This document shows positions 12,083 through 24,400 of a stretch of DNA of 64,000 nt, in pieces. The position numbers and the translations under genes are program-made. The stretch covers positions 6,829,241-6,893,240 of the forward strand of contig NC_052400.1 of NCBI RefSeq assembly GCF_009389715.1, read 5' to 3'. The notes below the pieces were generated by a model. That model did no database searches. It was not told the origin of the DNA and was given only the letters and a program-made list of their open reading frames with translations. Source of the stretch: Phoenix dactylifera (Eukaryota; Streptophyta; Magnoliopsida; Arecales; Arecaceae). Each line of letters begins with the position of its first letter. Within the stretch, counting starts at the first letter, position 1.

Positions 12083-12920
12083 ATAAAAATAAAATAAAAA
12101 AATAGTAAAAAAAAAGAAAGAGTAAATTTAGTCAGGTATATCGAAAAGGGCTACCTATTTTCAAAGGTCAGCGGGCTCGTGATGATGAACCCGAGCATAG
12201 GTCCGTAGGGGAGTCTTGATGCCCAACACCTTATGCCATCTGGTGTGGGAGTGTTGACTGAATGCTCGTTACACGGAAGAATCATTACAAGAGTAAAAGT
12301 GCCTAAAAAAAAAAGAAAAAAGAAAGACAAAATAATATTGACCTTGAAAAAGACGATAGTGTGAAAGCCGTCGTTGTAAAAATTCGAGTAAACTGGAATA
12401 TTACAGATAAAGCCCATGAGGTATTAAAGTAAACATCCACAACTCTCGAAATCTTGCAAGATAGGATGATTTTGAATCAGTGATTAGGTCTTATCTGACC
12501 AATTCTTGGAAACTACTAGTTTTAGCAGTATTTTGGAGAATCTAAAGCCTTAGCTTGTGTATGGTCCAGACATCACCGAGCACCCAAGTATAAATTAGCC
12601 TTATAACTCTCTAACGGAAACTTAATGACTTCAACTTAAGTTGCATCTTGACCTAGGATTTGGGCTGACTTAGTAATAAAACTTTGTGTGCTTTTGAAAT
12701 TCTTGGCACTAATGCATTTGAAATTAGATTTTATAAAACAATAAAATAAACTGGGTAGAGACCGCAGTTTGTGGGTATCTGCGCCGGAAACCCTCACGAG
12801 ACAAAACTCGTCCACTAGGGCCACCTAGGGGTTTAAAGCCTTATTGCATACGGTAAATGCAATCGCGATTCCTACGAAAGTGAGTTAGTTTTTATTTTGC
12901 TCGAGGACTAGCAAAATGTA

Positions 12921-12932
12921 GGTTTGGGGGTG
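12921..12932 (+). promoter_or_regulatory. Polypurine tract
   Basis: GGTTTGGGGGTG lies directly against the TG start of the 3' LTR. A purine-rich run here is the expected plus-strand primer of an LTR retrotransposon and sets the element's orientation as plus. Confidence 0.8.
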
Positions 12933-15313
12933 TGATAAGTGCTAAATAATGCATAAACTAATATCTTATTCATAGCACTTATCATTATTTTAATCCGCAT
13001 ATTTTGTAAATTTAACTAAAAAAAATATGTTTTCCTTCATCATTTCATTTTAAATAAATTATTCAAGTTTGATTCTTTTATTATTATTTAATGATTAAGT
13101 CTAATGTGTACAGGTCAAGTCGAATTAATTGGGATGATGTCTGAACTAATGTGTGCAGGTCGCGTTTGCAACTGAACCTGTGCCCACATCACCCTCTAAG
13201 TGCTTAGCGATTAATGCTCCAAGTTTGATCCCAGCTTGATCTCCCAATATCTTAGCTCACAGATCCGTTTCATTACTCTCCCAACTTCCTTATTTCTTTC
13301 AACATTGGGCTCAACAACCGACTCCCTTATTCCTTCCAAACCAAGTCCCTTCCCCATTCAAAAATAAAAAATAACACTCCAGCCACATGAACCTATTCCC
13401 AGCCGAGTGGAGATGTTCTCAGCCAAGATGGATGCAAATCTAATCTTTCCAGCACCTCAACGTCTTCCGGACCATCCTCCCCTTGTCCCGTGTTCCAACG
13501 AAATAGAGCCGAATCCATCTCCTCCCGGCGACTCATCTCTAGCATCGTGTTCATCTTCCAGCTTTATCAGCATCCCAAGATCATCTCATTTCTTCCCAAC
13601 ATTCCGGATTCCCTGCATCCCAGAACAGAGTCTATCTCCTTCAAAAATCAAGCCTCTCATATTCATCTTCCCTTCCGGATGAGAACCAGCAACCTTCTGC
13701 TGGATTATTCCCAACGTCTGAAGCTTCCCGATCTTCCTCTCGTTCCAGATCAGCTTGTATCCCAGATTTCCTCTCACAAAACCAATCCCGCAGCATGCCA
13801 GTCGTTCGGATTGACTCTGTCGTCCACGTCTGTCACAGCCTTCCCCTGTTTCAGGATTAATTCCAGCCGAGAACACCATCTCACGTTTGATCCCAGCTGC
13901 CATATCATCCACGGATCATTCCGTTCGCGATGGCGTTCAACGCATCCCCTGTTTCAGCGGAACAGAACCATCACGAGCATCTTCTCTCAGCCATATCCAC
14001 TACTTCCGAACCAGCCAGCGTTCCGGATCACCTTCTCCCAACTGCTAGCCGTTCCCAAGCTTCCTTTCAATCCGGATTAAGTCCAATATCCATGGATAGA
14101 ACCAAATCATTTCTTTCCAGCGTCCGGATAGACATCATCTCCCTTTGATTCAAGCATCCACCGTCCGCATGAGCTATCCAACCATTCACAAGCAACTGCA
14201 TCCTTCTCGGCTTCGGAACAGGATCTCATGCTTGAAGAAATGATCAGATCCCAGCCTCCGAAATCCTCTCAAATGCTTGCGTCCCAGCCGTTCTTCCGTT
14301 CTCAGCTGCTCAACCGAAGTTCAGCTCCATCAGCCACGGATAGACTCAAATCATCATCCGCAAGATAACTGCCACATCCAAGGAACAAAGGATAGAAGTC
14401 ATCTACCTTATCCCGCTTTCGTTCATCTTAATCCTTCATTCGAAAGAGAGGAGAGAGGAGGAGATTGCAGCTATAAAAGGAGGGAGCTTCACACGGAGAA
14501 GGGGCAAGCTTTGGGGGTCCGGTTCCAGGATCTCTTCGGAACAGGGGAGAAGCCAAGTTCCCACGAAGAAAAAATAAAAAAAAAGAGAGAAAAGAGAGGG
14601 AGAGAATACTTTGTGATATTTTGGGAATAGAGAGAGTGGGATGGAAGGAAAAGATTTTTATATGAAGATGGAAGCCTGCTGCTGTGCTGCTGCTGCCGTC
14701 TACCACTCCATGAAAGGCTGATCTTCTCCAGGGTTGGATGCAGCCCTAACAAAGGGACACGGATTTTATATTTTATTTTATGTTCTTGGGGTTGTATGAA
14801 CTTATTGTTTTTAATGGATATCTTCTTTTGAATCATATTTAATTTCTGTGATTTTAAGTATGATGTTCGTACAACTGTTCTTCATGATCACTAAGTAAAT
14901 ATAAGATAGTCCATGCTTAGGAAAGATGCGATGTGCTGCCACCTTAGATTAGGGTAGACATTTCATGCCTACTGAAGATGGATTATGCCCAAATTACTTT
15001 TGTGAATTTTTATTTAAATGCTTATTAGGCTTGTAGCCAATTTGCATGTTAATCTAAGAACGAAATAAAATATAAATGACCCTTGTTCCGATGTTAGTGG
15101 TGAATTTCTTGCCCTAGGTTCCCTCAAACTGATATCCTTTTAATTGCATTTTCTTTTATTAAATTGCTTAGTTTAATAGTCTTCACAAATTCATCCTTTT
15201 AAATATTTTTATTTTTAAGAAAAACAACTATACCCCAATCCCTGTGGATCGATACCCGTAATCACTATCCTACTAGATACGTGTTATTGCGTGGTCTTTA
15301 AAGTTGACTATCA
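12933..15313 (+). repeat. 3' LTR of Athila-type element
   Basis: Matches 5674-8055 over its whole length. Differences include an A-run one base shorter near 14570. It ends GACTATCA directly before the second CCTAC target copy. The TATA box is conserved at 14472-14478, so it could start transcription outward into 15314 onward, antisense to the N-terminal piece of the interrupted MYB-like ORF. Confidence 0.95.
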
Positions 15314-15318
15314 CCTAC
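15314..15318. repeat. Target-site duplication CCTAC, right copy (Athila)
   Basis: Exact copy of 5669-5673. Removing one copy together with the element restores the reading frame of the MYB-like ORF. Confidence 0.95.
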
Positions 15319-15474
15319 CCTATTGAAATGTGTTCCTGGGCGATTACCAGCTTCAACTTCACTAGTACATATATCGATAAACTCCTCCATCAATTTGTCA
15401 TTCCAAATGGCCTTCCTCTTCTTCTCATCTTGGGTTAATGGACCAGTAAGGATATGTTGGCTCTTCTTAGACAT
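15314..15474 (-). pseudogene. MYB/SANT-like DNA-binding protein, 5' part (split by retrotransposon)
   Basis: A minus-strand ORF starts with ATG at 15474 and runs 53 codons plus two bases to the insertion point. Residues include TQDEKKRKAIWNDKLMEEFI and AGNRPGTHFNRVG, the first helix and loop of the plant MYB/SANT-like domain. It continues in frame at 5668-5476. The exact fit across the target-site duplication, with no other lesion in the domain, indicates the ORF was intact when the retrotransposon landed. Further upstream (15475-16000) the sequence is AT-rich and shows no promoter I can defend. Confidence 0.75.
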
Positions 15475-16019
15475 TTGTTCTTCTTACAATGCAACAACAA
15501 AGACATGAAACATTTTGTCAATCATAAGTCATGATTTCATCCGTAATCATAAAGCACCTTGTAAAGCATATCTAAATATGTACAATTTACATAGATATAG
15601 ATTATGTACATATATATAACTTACTTTTTCATTTTCGTTTGAACTCTTTTTTAACATAAAGACCCCTAGAATCCTATATATTCATATATTAGTCATATTA
15701 TACCTTGTGGGTGAACCAAGAATGTACACCTATAAATAAGATGCTATTGCTTAATTCACAAAACACATGTTACATGTCAATAGCTATATGACTACGGTCA
15801 ATAACCAAGCTCCATTTTTTTCTTAATCAAGTATGATAATAAGCAAAATCTAGCACCAATTTTTTCTTAATCAAGTATGATAATAAACAAAATCTAGCAA
15901 TGCAATCCACGCATAAACGGAAACAAATAATATCTTGATTCGACATGTATATTGATTGTTTCCTAATAATTGATAGTTTTACCGGTAAATACTATAGATT
16001 TGACAAAGTAGGGCATGGC

Positions 16020-16445
16020 CATATCTTCTCTCTCTATCTCTCTGTTACAGAGAGAGCTCTCTTTGTAACAGAGAGAGAACTCTCTCTGTCTCTCTGTTAC
16101 AAAGTGTAACAGAGAGAGAACTCTCTCTCTCTCTTTGTAACAAGGAGAGATTCTCTCTCTGAAATAGAGAGAGATTCTCTCTCTGTAACACGATTGATCT
16201 CACAGTCCACCATGGACTGCAAGATCAATTAGGGAGAGAGTTGGTGGACCGCGATGTCGCAGTCCACGCTTGAGCTTGGACCTCAATGCCGCGGTTCATA
16301 CTTTCTGATGCGTGATATGCGATGTCGCAGTCCACCCTCGAGCCTGGACCGCAATGTTATGGTCCATATGATGTTCTCTATGTGGATCGTGATGCCGCGG
16401 TCCACGCTCAAAGGAGGACCTTAGTGTGGACCGCGATGTCGATGA
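16020..16445. repeat. Array of palindromes: GAGAG/CTCTC hairpins and TGGACCGCGATG repeats
   Basis: 16020-16195 is a run of CTCTC and GAGAG blocks separated by TGTTAC/GTAACA, giving several self-complementary units. 16200-16445 has six degenerate copies of GGACCGCGATGTCGCAGTCC, itself nearly palindromic; their cores start near 16253, 16285, 16321, 16353, 16391 and 16435 (spacing 32-44 bp). No ORF. Possibly part of a transposon terminus or an expanded local repeat. Confidence 0.7.
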
Positions 16446-16649
16446 AAAAAAATCAAAGGATTTCTGAAGGAATGGAGAAGAAATGATAAATTTTTTTTCC
16501 TAAATCATGATTCAAAAGGATTCATACAAAAATAGGAAAAAACAATACCTTTTCTGCATGGCAGGGAATATGATCCACGGCTAAGGTTTCTTATTGGGAC
16601 TCTAGTAGATTTTTAGGATTACAAAGGGACAAAGTGTGTAATTATTATA

Positions 16650-16890
16650 TTTTATTATAGGTATTTTGGTCAAAAAATAGCTTTCCGATGGAGTCTAAAA
16701 GTACTCTTTCGAAAAGCTCCAAAATGGAGCTTCTCCCAAAGGTTGTTTTTAGCTTTTTGGAAAAGTTAAAACAGCTTTCCAAAATTTTTACCAAACATCT
16801 TTTTTTATCTAAAAGTACTTTTGGAGGGCAGAAAGTGCTTTTTGGCCCTCCAAAAGCTCCCCAAAATGGAGCCAAAGTTATTTTAAACCT
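16650..16890. mobile_element. MITE-like fragment with internal inverted repeats
   Basis: GCTCCAAAATGGAGCTTC near 16719 and AAAGCTCCCCAAAATGGAGCC near 16852 bracket a stretch rich in CTTTTGG/CCAAAAG words. Part resembles 2680-2870. The overlapping ORFs on both strands come from the symmetry and are not genes. Boundaries and superfamily are uncertain. Confidence 0.4.
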
Positions 16891-18471
16891 CAGCACTCTA
16901 TTTCAGAGTTAGAGGCCTATTCAGCCTGCTTGGTTTCTTGATCTGCCAATTTTGCCATAGTTTGCATCATGGCATATTGTGGTTGGGGACTCTAGTTCTT
17001 AGAATCAAAACCAAGTTTCTTTACATGCTCCATTGTAAATCTGCAAGTCTTCTCGTTCCGCTCATCTAACGGCTTCAATATGGCAGCCATTTGGTAAAAT
17101 ATTGTTTTGAACAAGTTGTGTCTATGCTCCTCTGGTTAGAATCGGAGTTGCACGAGCACATCCTAAAGAAGGTCAAATGGCAGAAGAGAGTCATCATCCA
17201 CTCTACATCCATTGTCTCCTCAATGCTTAAATGGTAGCAACATAGTTATCTTGCCAAAACTAGGGAGACGATGACTACGCAAGATTCCATTGGGTGTGCT
17301 AAAGAAGCTTGTTGGCCCTCCTTTTCCATCCTGGGCCGTGTGTGCTAAGAAAATTGGGGTTCCAGAAAACTTGGCTAGCTGGTAGGGGATGATAAGTTCT
17401 AGTAGGGCCACAAAATATGTGCACGGGCGTACCACCAGTATTGGATCAGCTAGAAGGGTGATGATGATTTAAGAGGAGGATAGATATAGCACAGGTCTAG
17501 GTGAACTTTTTCCATTGTTGTGCCACCAAATTTTTTTTGAGAGTTTCGAATTGAACATTAGATCAGTGTCGATAATGGTACTAATGTTGATATCTTAAAA
17601 CTTGCTCCCACATGTTCATATTGGGTACAAAGTCAAAATAAATGTGTTTAGAAACAAGCCTAATTGAGTGGAAAAGACATGCCTTATCGTAAACAGGGAC
17701 TAAATCTAAAATGCTAACTATAAATGTGCTAAATATAAATTGATAATCAAGCAAAAAGAGTAACTATTAAGTTCCCTTGTCGTATACCCTATCAATAGCT
17801 TTTCATGTATCACGCAACATATGTGAATCTTTAAATCGACCATGTAATCTCGTGGGAAAGATTTCAAGATGCATGAACTCAAATGCAAATTAATTGCATT
17901 ATTATTACAAATTCCCCACATGAGTCTTACTATTATCTTCTATCATATGCCTAGATATTGAACTATTACCAACAAGACCTTCTACTCTGTCTATGAGATA
18001 TTGAACAAATTCAGAACTTTGACAAGCACCTATAGCCCAAATTGATTCTACCATCAAATGAAAATGTATACCATTCTACCTCCACAACCTGACACTCTCG
18101 AATTGCTTCACCTCAATAATCACAAATCCAAAGGTTTTTGAAATATTATAATGTCATAACATATTTGACAAGCATCAAAGCAAATCAACTAGCTGACCCA
18201 ACTCACTAAGCCTGAACTCAAATTGGCTCGGGTAAAAATTGATTCAAAATGTTATTAGATGAGGTAATTTGTAAAAAATAATGGATAATTTCGTAAAAGC
18301 CCCTTTTGAAATGAGTAAATTACTACATTTATATCAATATCTCGTAAACAACCATTTCTTTGACTCCTTCATTGCCTTCCCTTTTTAAAAAGCCTAGCCT
18401 ATATTTCCATCATCCACCACCCCTCCCACTCATTTCTCCCTTATTGAGGTTTCTGGCTTCTCCCTTAGCCA
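16891..18471. other. Intergenic DNA upstream of the zinc-ribbon gene
   Basis: No domain is recognisable in any frame. On the minus strand at about 16920-17110 there is an open stretch (MAAILKPLDERNEKTCRF, then a stop) that could be a decayed exon of a transposon-related gene. From 17540 to 18360 the sequence is AT-rich without ORFs. The probable promoter and 5' leader of the next gene occupy the last 100-200 bases. Confidence 0.4.
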
Positions 18472-21400
18472 ATGGAAGGAAAAAAAATCAAGTTAGAGAC
18501 CACTAATACTGCAGAAATGGAGCGCCCAAAGCAACCCTCTGGCAACCCTAGTTATGTGCCGATCAAAGTAAAATCTGAAATGTTGCCTCTCGAGGACTAC
18601 AAGAAATTGATGGATATGAAGGTATATATTTTTTGAACCCTTCCTCATGAAATCAGTAACTCCTTATCCTAATCTAACCCAAGATAAATTTTCCATTTCA
18701 TTGTATTGTTCGCCATCCAGGACTTCTTTCCATTTGATAAGAGTCTAGAAAAAGATAGGGTTGTGAGGACCTTGTGCTGGATCGGAGATGGGCACAACCC
18801 AAATCCACTCCATTTTTTAATCGGCTCAAACATCGAATCCAAACCTAATCCAACTCCCTTCGGGATGGATTGAATTGGGGATGATATTAATTTTACCAAT
18901 CTCTCATATTTTTTTGATCAAATCAGATCAAAGTAATCTAAACACAAACCATAATAAGGAGGGTTATGAAGTATATGCTATATTAGTTTGGGATCGATTG
19001 GAGTTTGTATTAGGAATCTATTGATCGAAATCCAATCCATATTTGTAAAGGGTCATGTCTTTGAATACAAGCCTAATCGAAGGAATATTTTTTTTGTATT
19101 GGGATGGATCGATTTTGGACCGGTTATAGATCAGAAGTGGATCGATTCAATCCACTCGCTGCCCTAGAAGAGAGGAGATTATGGATTATTTGCTTTTTTT
19201 TTATTTCTGCTTCCTTGTTAAATTTTATTTATTTTCCTTCTATGTTTTCACTTGATGGATTTGTTCTCATTTCTCTTTGATCTCTTTTGTTTGTATCTTT
19301 TGATGTAGAAGGATAAAAAGAGAAAGTAATATAGTGTTTTTATATGTTGGGGATCAAGGATTATGGAGAAACAACATTTTCTTCTTTCTTTAAAAATAAA
19401 ATTCTTTTATAATTCTTATTTTTCATATTTGGTCATTATCTATTCTATTCTTTTTCTTAGAGACTTGATGTCTCATGCAAAGGGTATTAAAAAAATAAAA
19501 AAAAGGAAAAAAGAAAAAGAAAATGTGAGCTATTTGTACCCTATTATTATTATCACTCTACTTGCCAATAACTACAATTTATCTTTACCTTTTGGTTCCA
19601 GCTTGCCGGTAAACATTAGAAGCGACAAAAATTGAATCGAGCCAAAAATCCAACCCAAATGACCCAATGTTGGTCAGGTTTGGGTCAAAAGCTTTTTAAT
19701 TAGGGTTTTGTGTAGGGCAAATTTTCTAACATGAACTTTAAATGGGCTGGGTATGGGTCAAATCTTGGACCTAACTTGGGTCATAAGGATATGATTCTGT
19801 TTAGGTCAAAACAATCTTGGTCAAGTTGAGTCATAATCTTGGATACTATCAGAAGAAGTTGAAGGAGTAGCTGACTTATTTGTATCCCCAGTTTTGCAAG
19901 CAATTAATTGACTTGGTCTGCCTAGGGGCTCGTTCTTCAATCTAGGAGTGGGTGGGATGGGTACAGAGTAAAAAGTGGGGAATAGCCCCTCCTATCCCCA
20001 AAAAAAACAAAAATTTACTTTCAATATCTTTTGTTAAAATCATTTAAAAAATTAGTCGATAAGAATTGTAAGGATTAGATTTGATAGGCTACCTTAGGCC
20101 TACTAAGGATTGAGTCTTGGCAAATAAACTAAAGTTATGGTCAAATAGGTGATTGAAATGACCCCAGGCATGGGTCGAGACTCGAGAGGTCTTGGCCTGA
20201 TGTTGAATCGATTAGGTATACCTGACCAAACCCCCCTTTTCAACCTAGCCCATTGTCATCCCGGAAAAAGATGCAAGTTAATTGTGGTTTAACGAAAATT
20301 GCCTTTTCCGTTTGTCGCATTACTTCATTTTTTTATGTTGTCATTAACACTACTTATCACTTTCTTGAAATTTCATTTTTTTTATAATTTCTGTTGTTAA
20401 TGGCCTTCCAGGATATATTGTTGGTATATTATTTCGAATCGGAATGATACTTTAGATCAATTGTCTCATCAAATAGTCAAAATCCCACATTTCTATATCT
20501 AAAACTGTGCTATTAAACCTTGTTCAGTTTCGTTGTTATAAACTAACAACATCGTAAGTTTGGGTATTTATAGAATCTTTCTTTAAATTTACCCATCTAC
20601 ATACTATTATTTAAAATGGTATCTTACACTTATTTTATTATTTCTTATGTCAATCCTGAATCATATCTCTGAAATACTCTGTTATATATAGAAACCCTTA
20701 CCCAATTCTCCATCACACATCACCTCCTTCTCCTCCTCTAACTATATTTTTTTTGGGTTTTCAGGCTTCTTCTTCACTACTGAACGACTACATCAAGTCA
20801 AAATCTAGAGTACCACTCCCCAACAACTTGGACAAGGAGGTAGCATCTCTCAACATTTTCTCCAAAAATCAATAATTCATGATCCGTCTCTGGCATAGTT
20901 TGTGAAAAATCATCCTCCTCCCTCCCACTCCACTTGTCTTTACTTTTGCAGCTTTCGGGCCTTCTACTTTCCTTTTATAAACACTTGGGACCTATTTAGA
21001 CGCCTAGGCTGAAAATCCTATTAAATTCATAAGTTGAACCAGTATAACCAGCAAAATCATATTCATAGAATTACAGACTGGGCTAGACCTATATTCATAA
21101 ATACTCAAAACTAGCATTGGAATGAGATGGCCCGAATTCTATAGGAAGAAAAAAAGTATTTTATTCTTCCTATGGAATTCGAGTTGGCCCGCTTTAAAGC
21201 TACTCCAGGGTATTTATGAACATAGGCCTAGCTAACATGTAATTCTATAATTTTACTGGTTGTATTAGCCCAACCATGAATTTCATAGGATTTTTAGCCT
21301 AATCATCCAAACAGCCTTTTAATAGGATTTCCTCCTTTTCTTTGAAATGTGTCCTTAGGGTGTCCATATAGCAGGAAACATCAACACGAAGAAAAAGCAT

Positions 21401-24400
21401 CTATATTTGTCTCTTATAACAAAATTTTTACATATATATTTATTTTATTTTCCTTCGATCTCTAAATTTCTCAAGCAAGTGATTGGAACCAAGAGATAAA
21501 GTGAAAAAGAGTTTCTTTCATTGTAAGCCTTGTCACTAAAATTGCAGAAACATCCTCATCTTTTAGAATGTTGCAGCATAATCCTCATAATTTTCAGATC
21601 ATATCCAAATTTATCCATTTGCACTATTTTGTCACCATTTACAATACTATTTCAATGGACTTAAAATTCAAATTGACTTGTTTGTGATTTTACTTTTATC
21701 TGATAAAAATAATTTATCTGGAAATCTGTAGCACTAAATAAGTTCAAGTTAATGCCACAATGCCAAAACTAATGTTTGTTACTGGTGTTTATTCTGATAT
21801 ATTATGCACATAGAGTCAGATATTGTGAGAATGTCAAGATTAGTTATGGCACATGGTGCCAAACTAGTACACATACAGCTAATATTGTGCACATAGTTCT
21901 AAATTGTGTGCAAGAATTCAGTTGATACTTTCGAAGAAATATGGGGTTATACTAATAACCTAAAAGGTGCTGATTTTTTTGCAATTCCATAGGGATAGTC
22001 ATGCAAAAATCCAAAAGAAACCGCTAATCGGCTAAAAAAACAGAAAGAAAAGAAAGAAAGAAAAAAAATAGGGAATGTGATCTATGGGAAACCTATAATT
22101 CTGATCCGCTACATGCTAAGAGGTAAAGCTTTTTTTTGCTACTTTTTGGTTTCTCTGTACAAGGATCTAGAGAATTCTTTTTACTGGATATCTAGATCCA
22201 AATCCGATAGATCTTTAAAATCCAAATTTGGATCCGAATCTGGTCAAATTTATAAGCTAATATCTGGACTTGAATCTAGATCCAATTGGATACTATAATT
22301 GCTATCTGAATCCAAACCGAACAGGATTCGAAAATAGATACGGTTGGATTATAACTGACTTGAATTTTGCCTTGGTCATCTTGGCTTCTTCGCCCCAAAC
22401 ACCCTCCCCTTAACTTCTTCTACTTTTTTTTTACAACTTACGGCCAGTTTGGTACAACAAAAAAAGTAGATGAGAGAGATGGTAAAATAAATAGTTGGAT
22501 CTATGTCTATTTTTCTGAGAAAGAAGATAAAATAAATGCCACTAAATGTGGTATTTACTTTTCCATGCTAGATTATCAAGTAGAGATAGTATGAAATTAT
22601 CATTTCTTGACAGAAGTACCCACACCCATATTATGTAAATACTATATTAATTATATTATAAATTAATAGTAATTATATTATTATATATTATATTACTATA
22701 TTATGAATATATTAATATAATATTAATCATAATTCTCAATATTAACAAATTTAATCAATTAATATATTTATTAATATATTCTTTATAAATAAGTAATTAA
22801 CAAATATTTCTTAATTATTGATAAATCTAGCATAGGATTTATTAATAATTAATATATTTGTTTATATACCAAAATATAAAAAAAATTATATACAATAAAT
22901 AAATATTTATAATTAATTTAAAAATATTAGTAACTCATGTAAATATATTTCAATATTTGAAAACAGTCAATATTGACAATGTCTATCTAAGTAGGCCATA
23001 AATGGCTAACAAACGAGTTGAAACAAAATGTTATTGCTTGAATTATTTATTCACGCGCATTATTAAAAATTTTGCAAATTTTTATATAAAATTACCTCCA
23101 ATCAAACACAGTAATCTTTTTTTATGCTATTTTTGGAGTATTTTTTCTACTAACCAAACATGATAAAAGTTATTTTCCTCCACAATCATTTTTTTTAGAT
23201 AAATAATTTTCACAAATTATCATATTATCTTGCAATCTAACATACCCCAAACAAACAAACCCTTAATATATTTTTCTTCTTTCCTTTTAAATTTATCTCA
23301 TTCATGCGGAAAGATAGAGAAACCGGTAAATAGGGTGTTGATATATAACAGGAAAACATGGACATGGAGAAAAGGCATCTATATTTGCCTCTTATAATAA
23401 ATTTTATATTTTTTATTTATTTTAGTTTTCCCTTGACCTCTAAATTTCTCATGCAAATGACCGCTAGAAAGACAGTGAAAAAGAGTTTTTTCATTATAAG
23501 CCATATCTCTTCTGAAATTTCAGAAACATCCTTTTCTTTTAGAATATTGCAGCGTAATCATTTGATTTTTCAGAAATATACAAACTAATCCTTGTGCACT
23601 ATTTTGTCACCATGTACGCTAAAACTGGAGATACATGCCCTAGTTCTTGCAGTATTGCAATAATTCTACCTTGATGTACACTAGTTCGATTTGACTTAAA
23701 ATTTGTATTGACTTGTTTGTGGCTTTATTTTTATCTGAACAAAAACCATTTACATGGAAATTATAGCACCAAATAAGTTCTTGAGTTAATGCCACAATGC
23801 CAAAACTAGTGTTTGTTACTTGTGTTTATTCAGATAATATTAGTGCAGATAGAGCTAGATATTGTGACAATGTCAAAACTAGTTTTGGCACATGGTGCCA
23901 AACTAGGAAGAGCTAATATTGCGCTCATGGTTTTAGAAGTGTCCAAGGATTTCGTTGAATACTTTCCAAGAAATATGCCGTTGTGCTAATGATTCAAAAG
24001 GTAAAAAAGGTAGGGATAGTCATGGAGAAATCCAAAAGAAATTGTAACAGGAAAATAAAAGAAAGAAAGAAAGAAATGGAGAATGTGATCTATAGGCAAC
24101 CTACAATTCTGATCCACTTCATGCTAAGTGGTAAAACTTTTTTATACTCCTTGTTGGTTTCTTACCATCTCTCACGAATTTACTGAGCGTGCAAATTAAT
24201 CGTGACGAGCAGAAAATAGTTTGCTTGTATCCCATGTTTCTCTTTGTTCTCATCAGCTCCATCTAGCTCGTTGTTCTCATCTACATGCTAAGAGGTAAAA
24301 CTTTGTTCTGCTACTTGTTGGCTTCTTACCATCTCTCATATATATACTGAACATGCAGATTAATTTTGATGAATAGAACATCATTTGCTTGTATCCCCAT

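Larger units (their letters stand above)
5674..15313 (+). mobile_element. Athila-type (Ty3/gypsy) LTR retrotransposon, gag-pro only
   Basis: A complete insertion of 9,640 bp: two LTRs of 2,382 and 2,381 bp, a 5-bp target duplication CCTAC, a primer-binding site matching the 3' end of plant tRNA-Asp, a gag-protease reading frame, and a purine-rich tract before the right LTR. tRNA-Asp priming, the long LTRs and the gag type point to the Athila lineage. Reverse transcriptase, RNase H and integrase are entirely absent: after the protease (about 11250) only about 1.5 kb of non-coding sequence precedes the right LTR. By hand alignment the LTRs differ at about 29 substitutions, mostly transitions, and one A-run indel (about 1.2%), so the copy is young. 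The element is therefore non-autonomous and must have been moved by enzymes from a relative. It interrupts a MYB/SANT-like ORF. Confidence 0.93.

Noticed and set aside
16020..16445. CRISPR-like regular repeats
   Set aside because: Units are degenerate, nearly palindromic and spaced irregularly, there are no unique spacers, and this is a plant genome.
4169..16890. One large PIF/Harbinger transposon enclosing the MYB-like ORF and the Athila insertion
   Set aside because: GGCCCTATTTGGGAGAG at 4169 looks like a terminus and MYB-like proteins accompany such elements, but I found no matching inverted end and no DDE transposase motif, so the idea is not supported.
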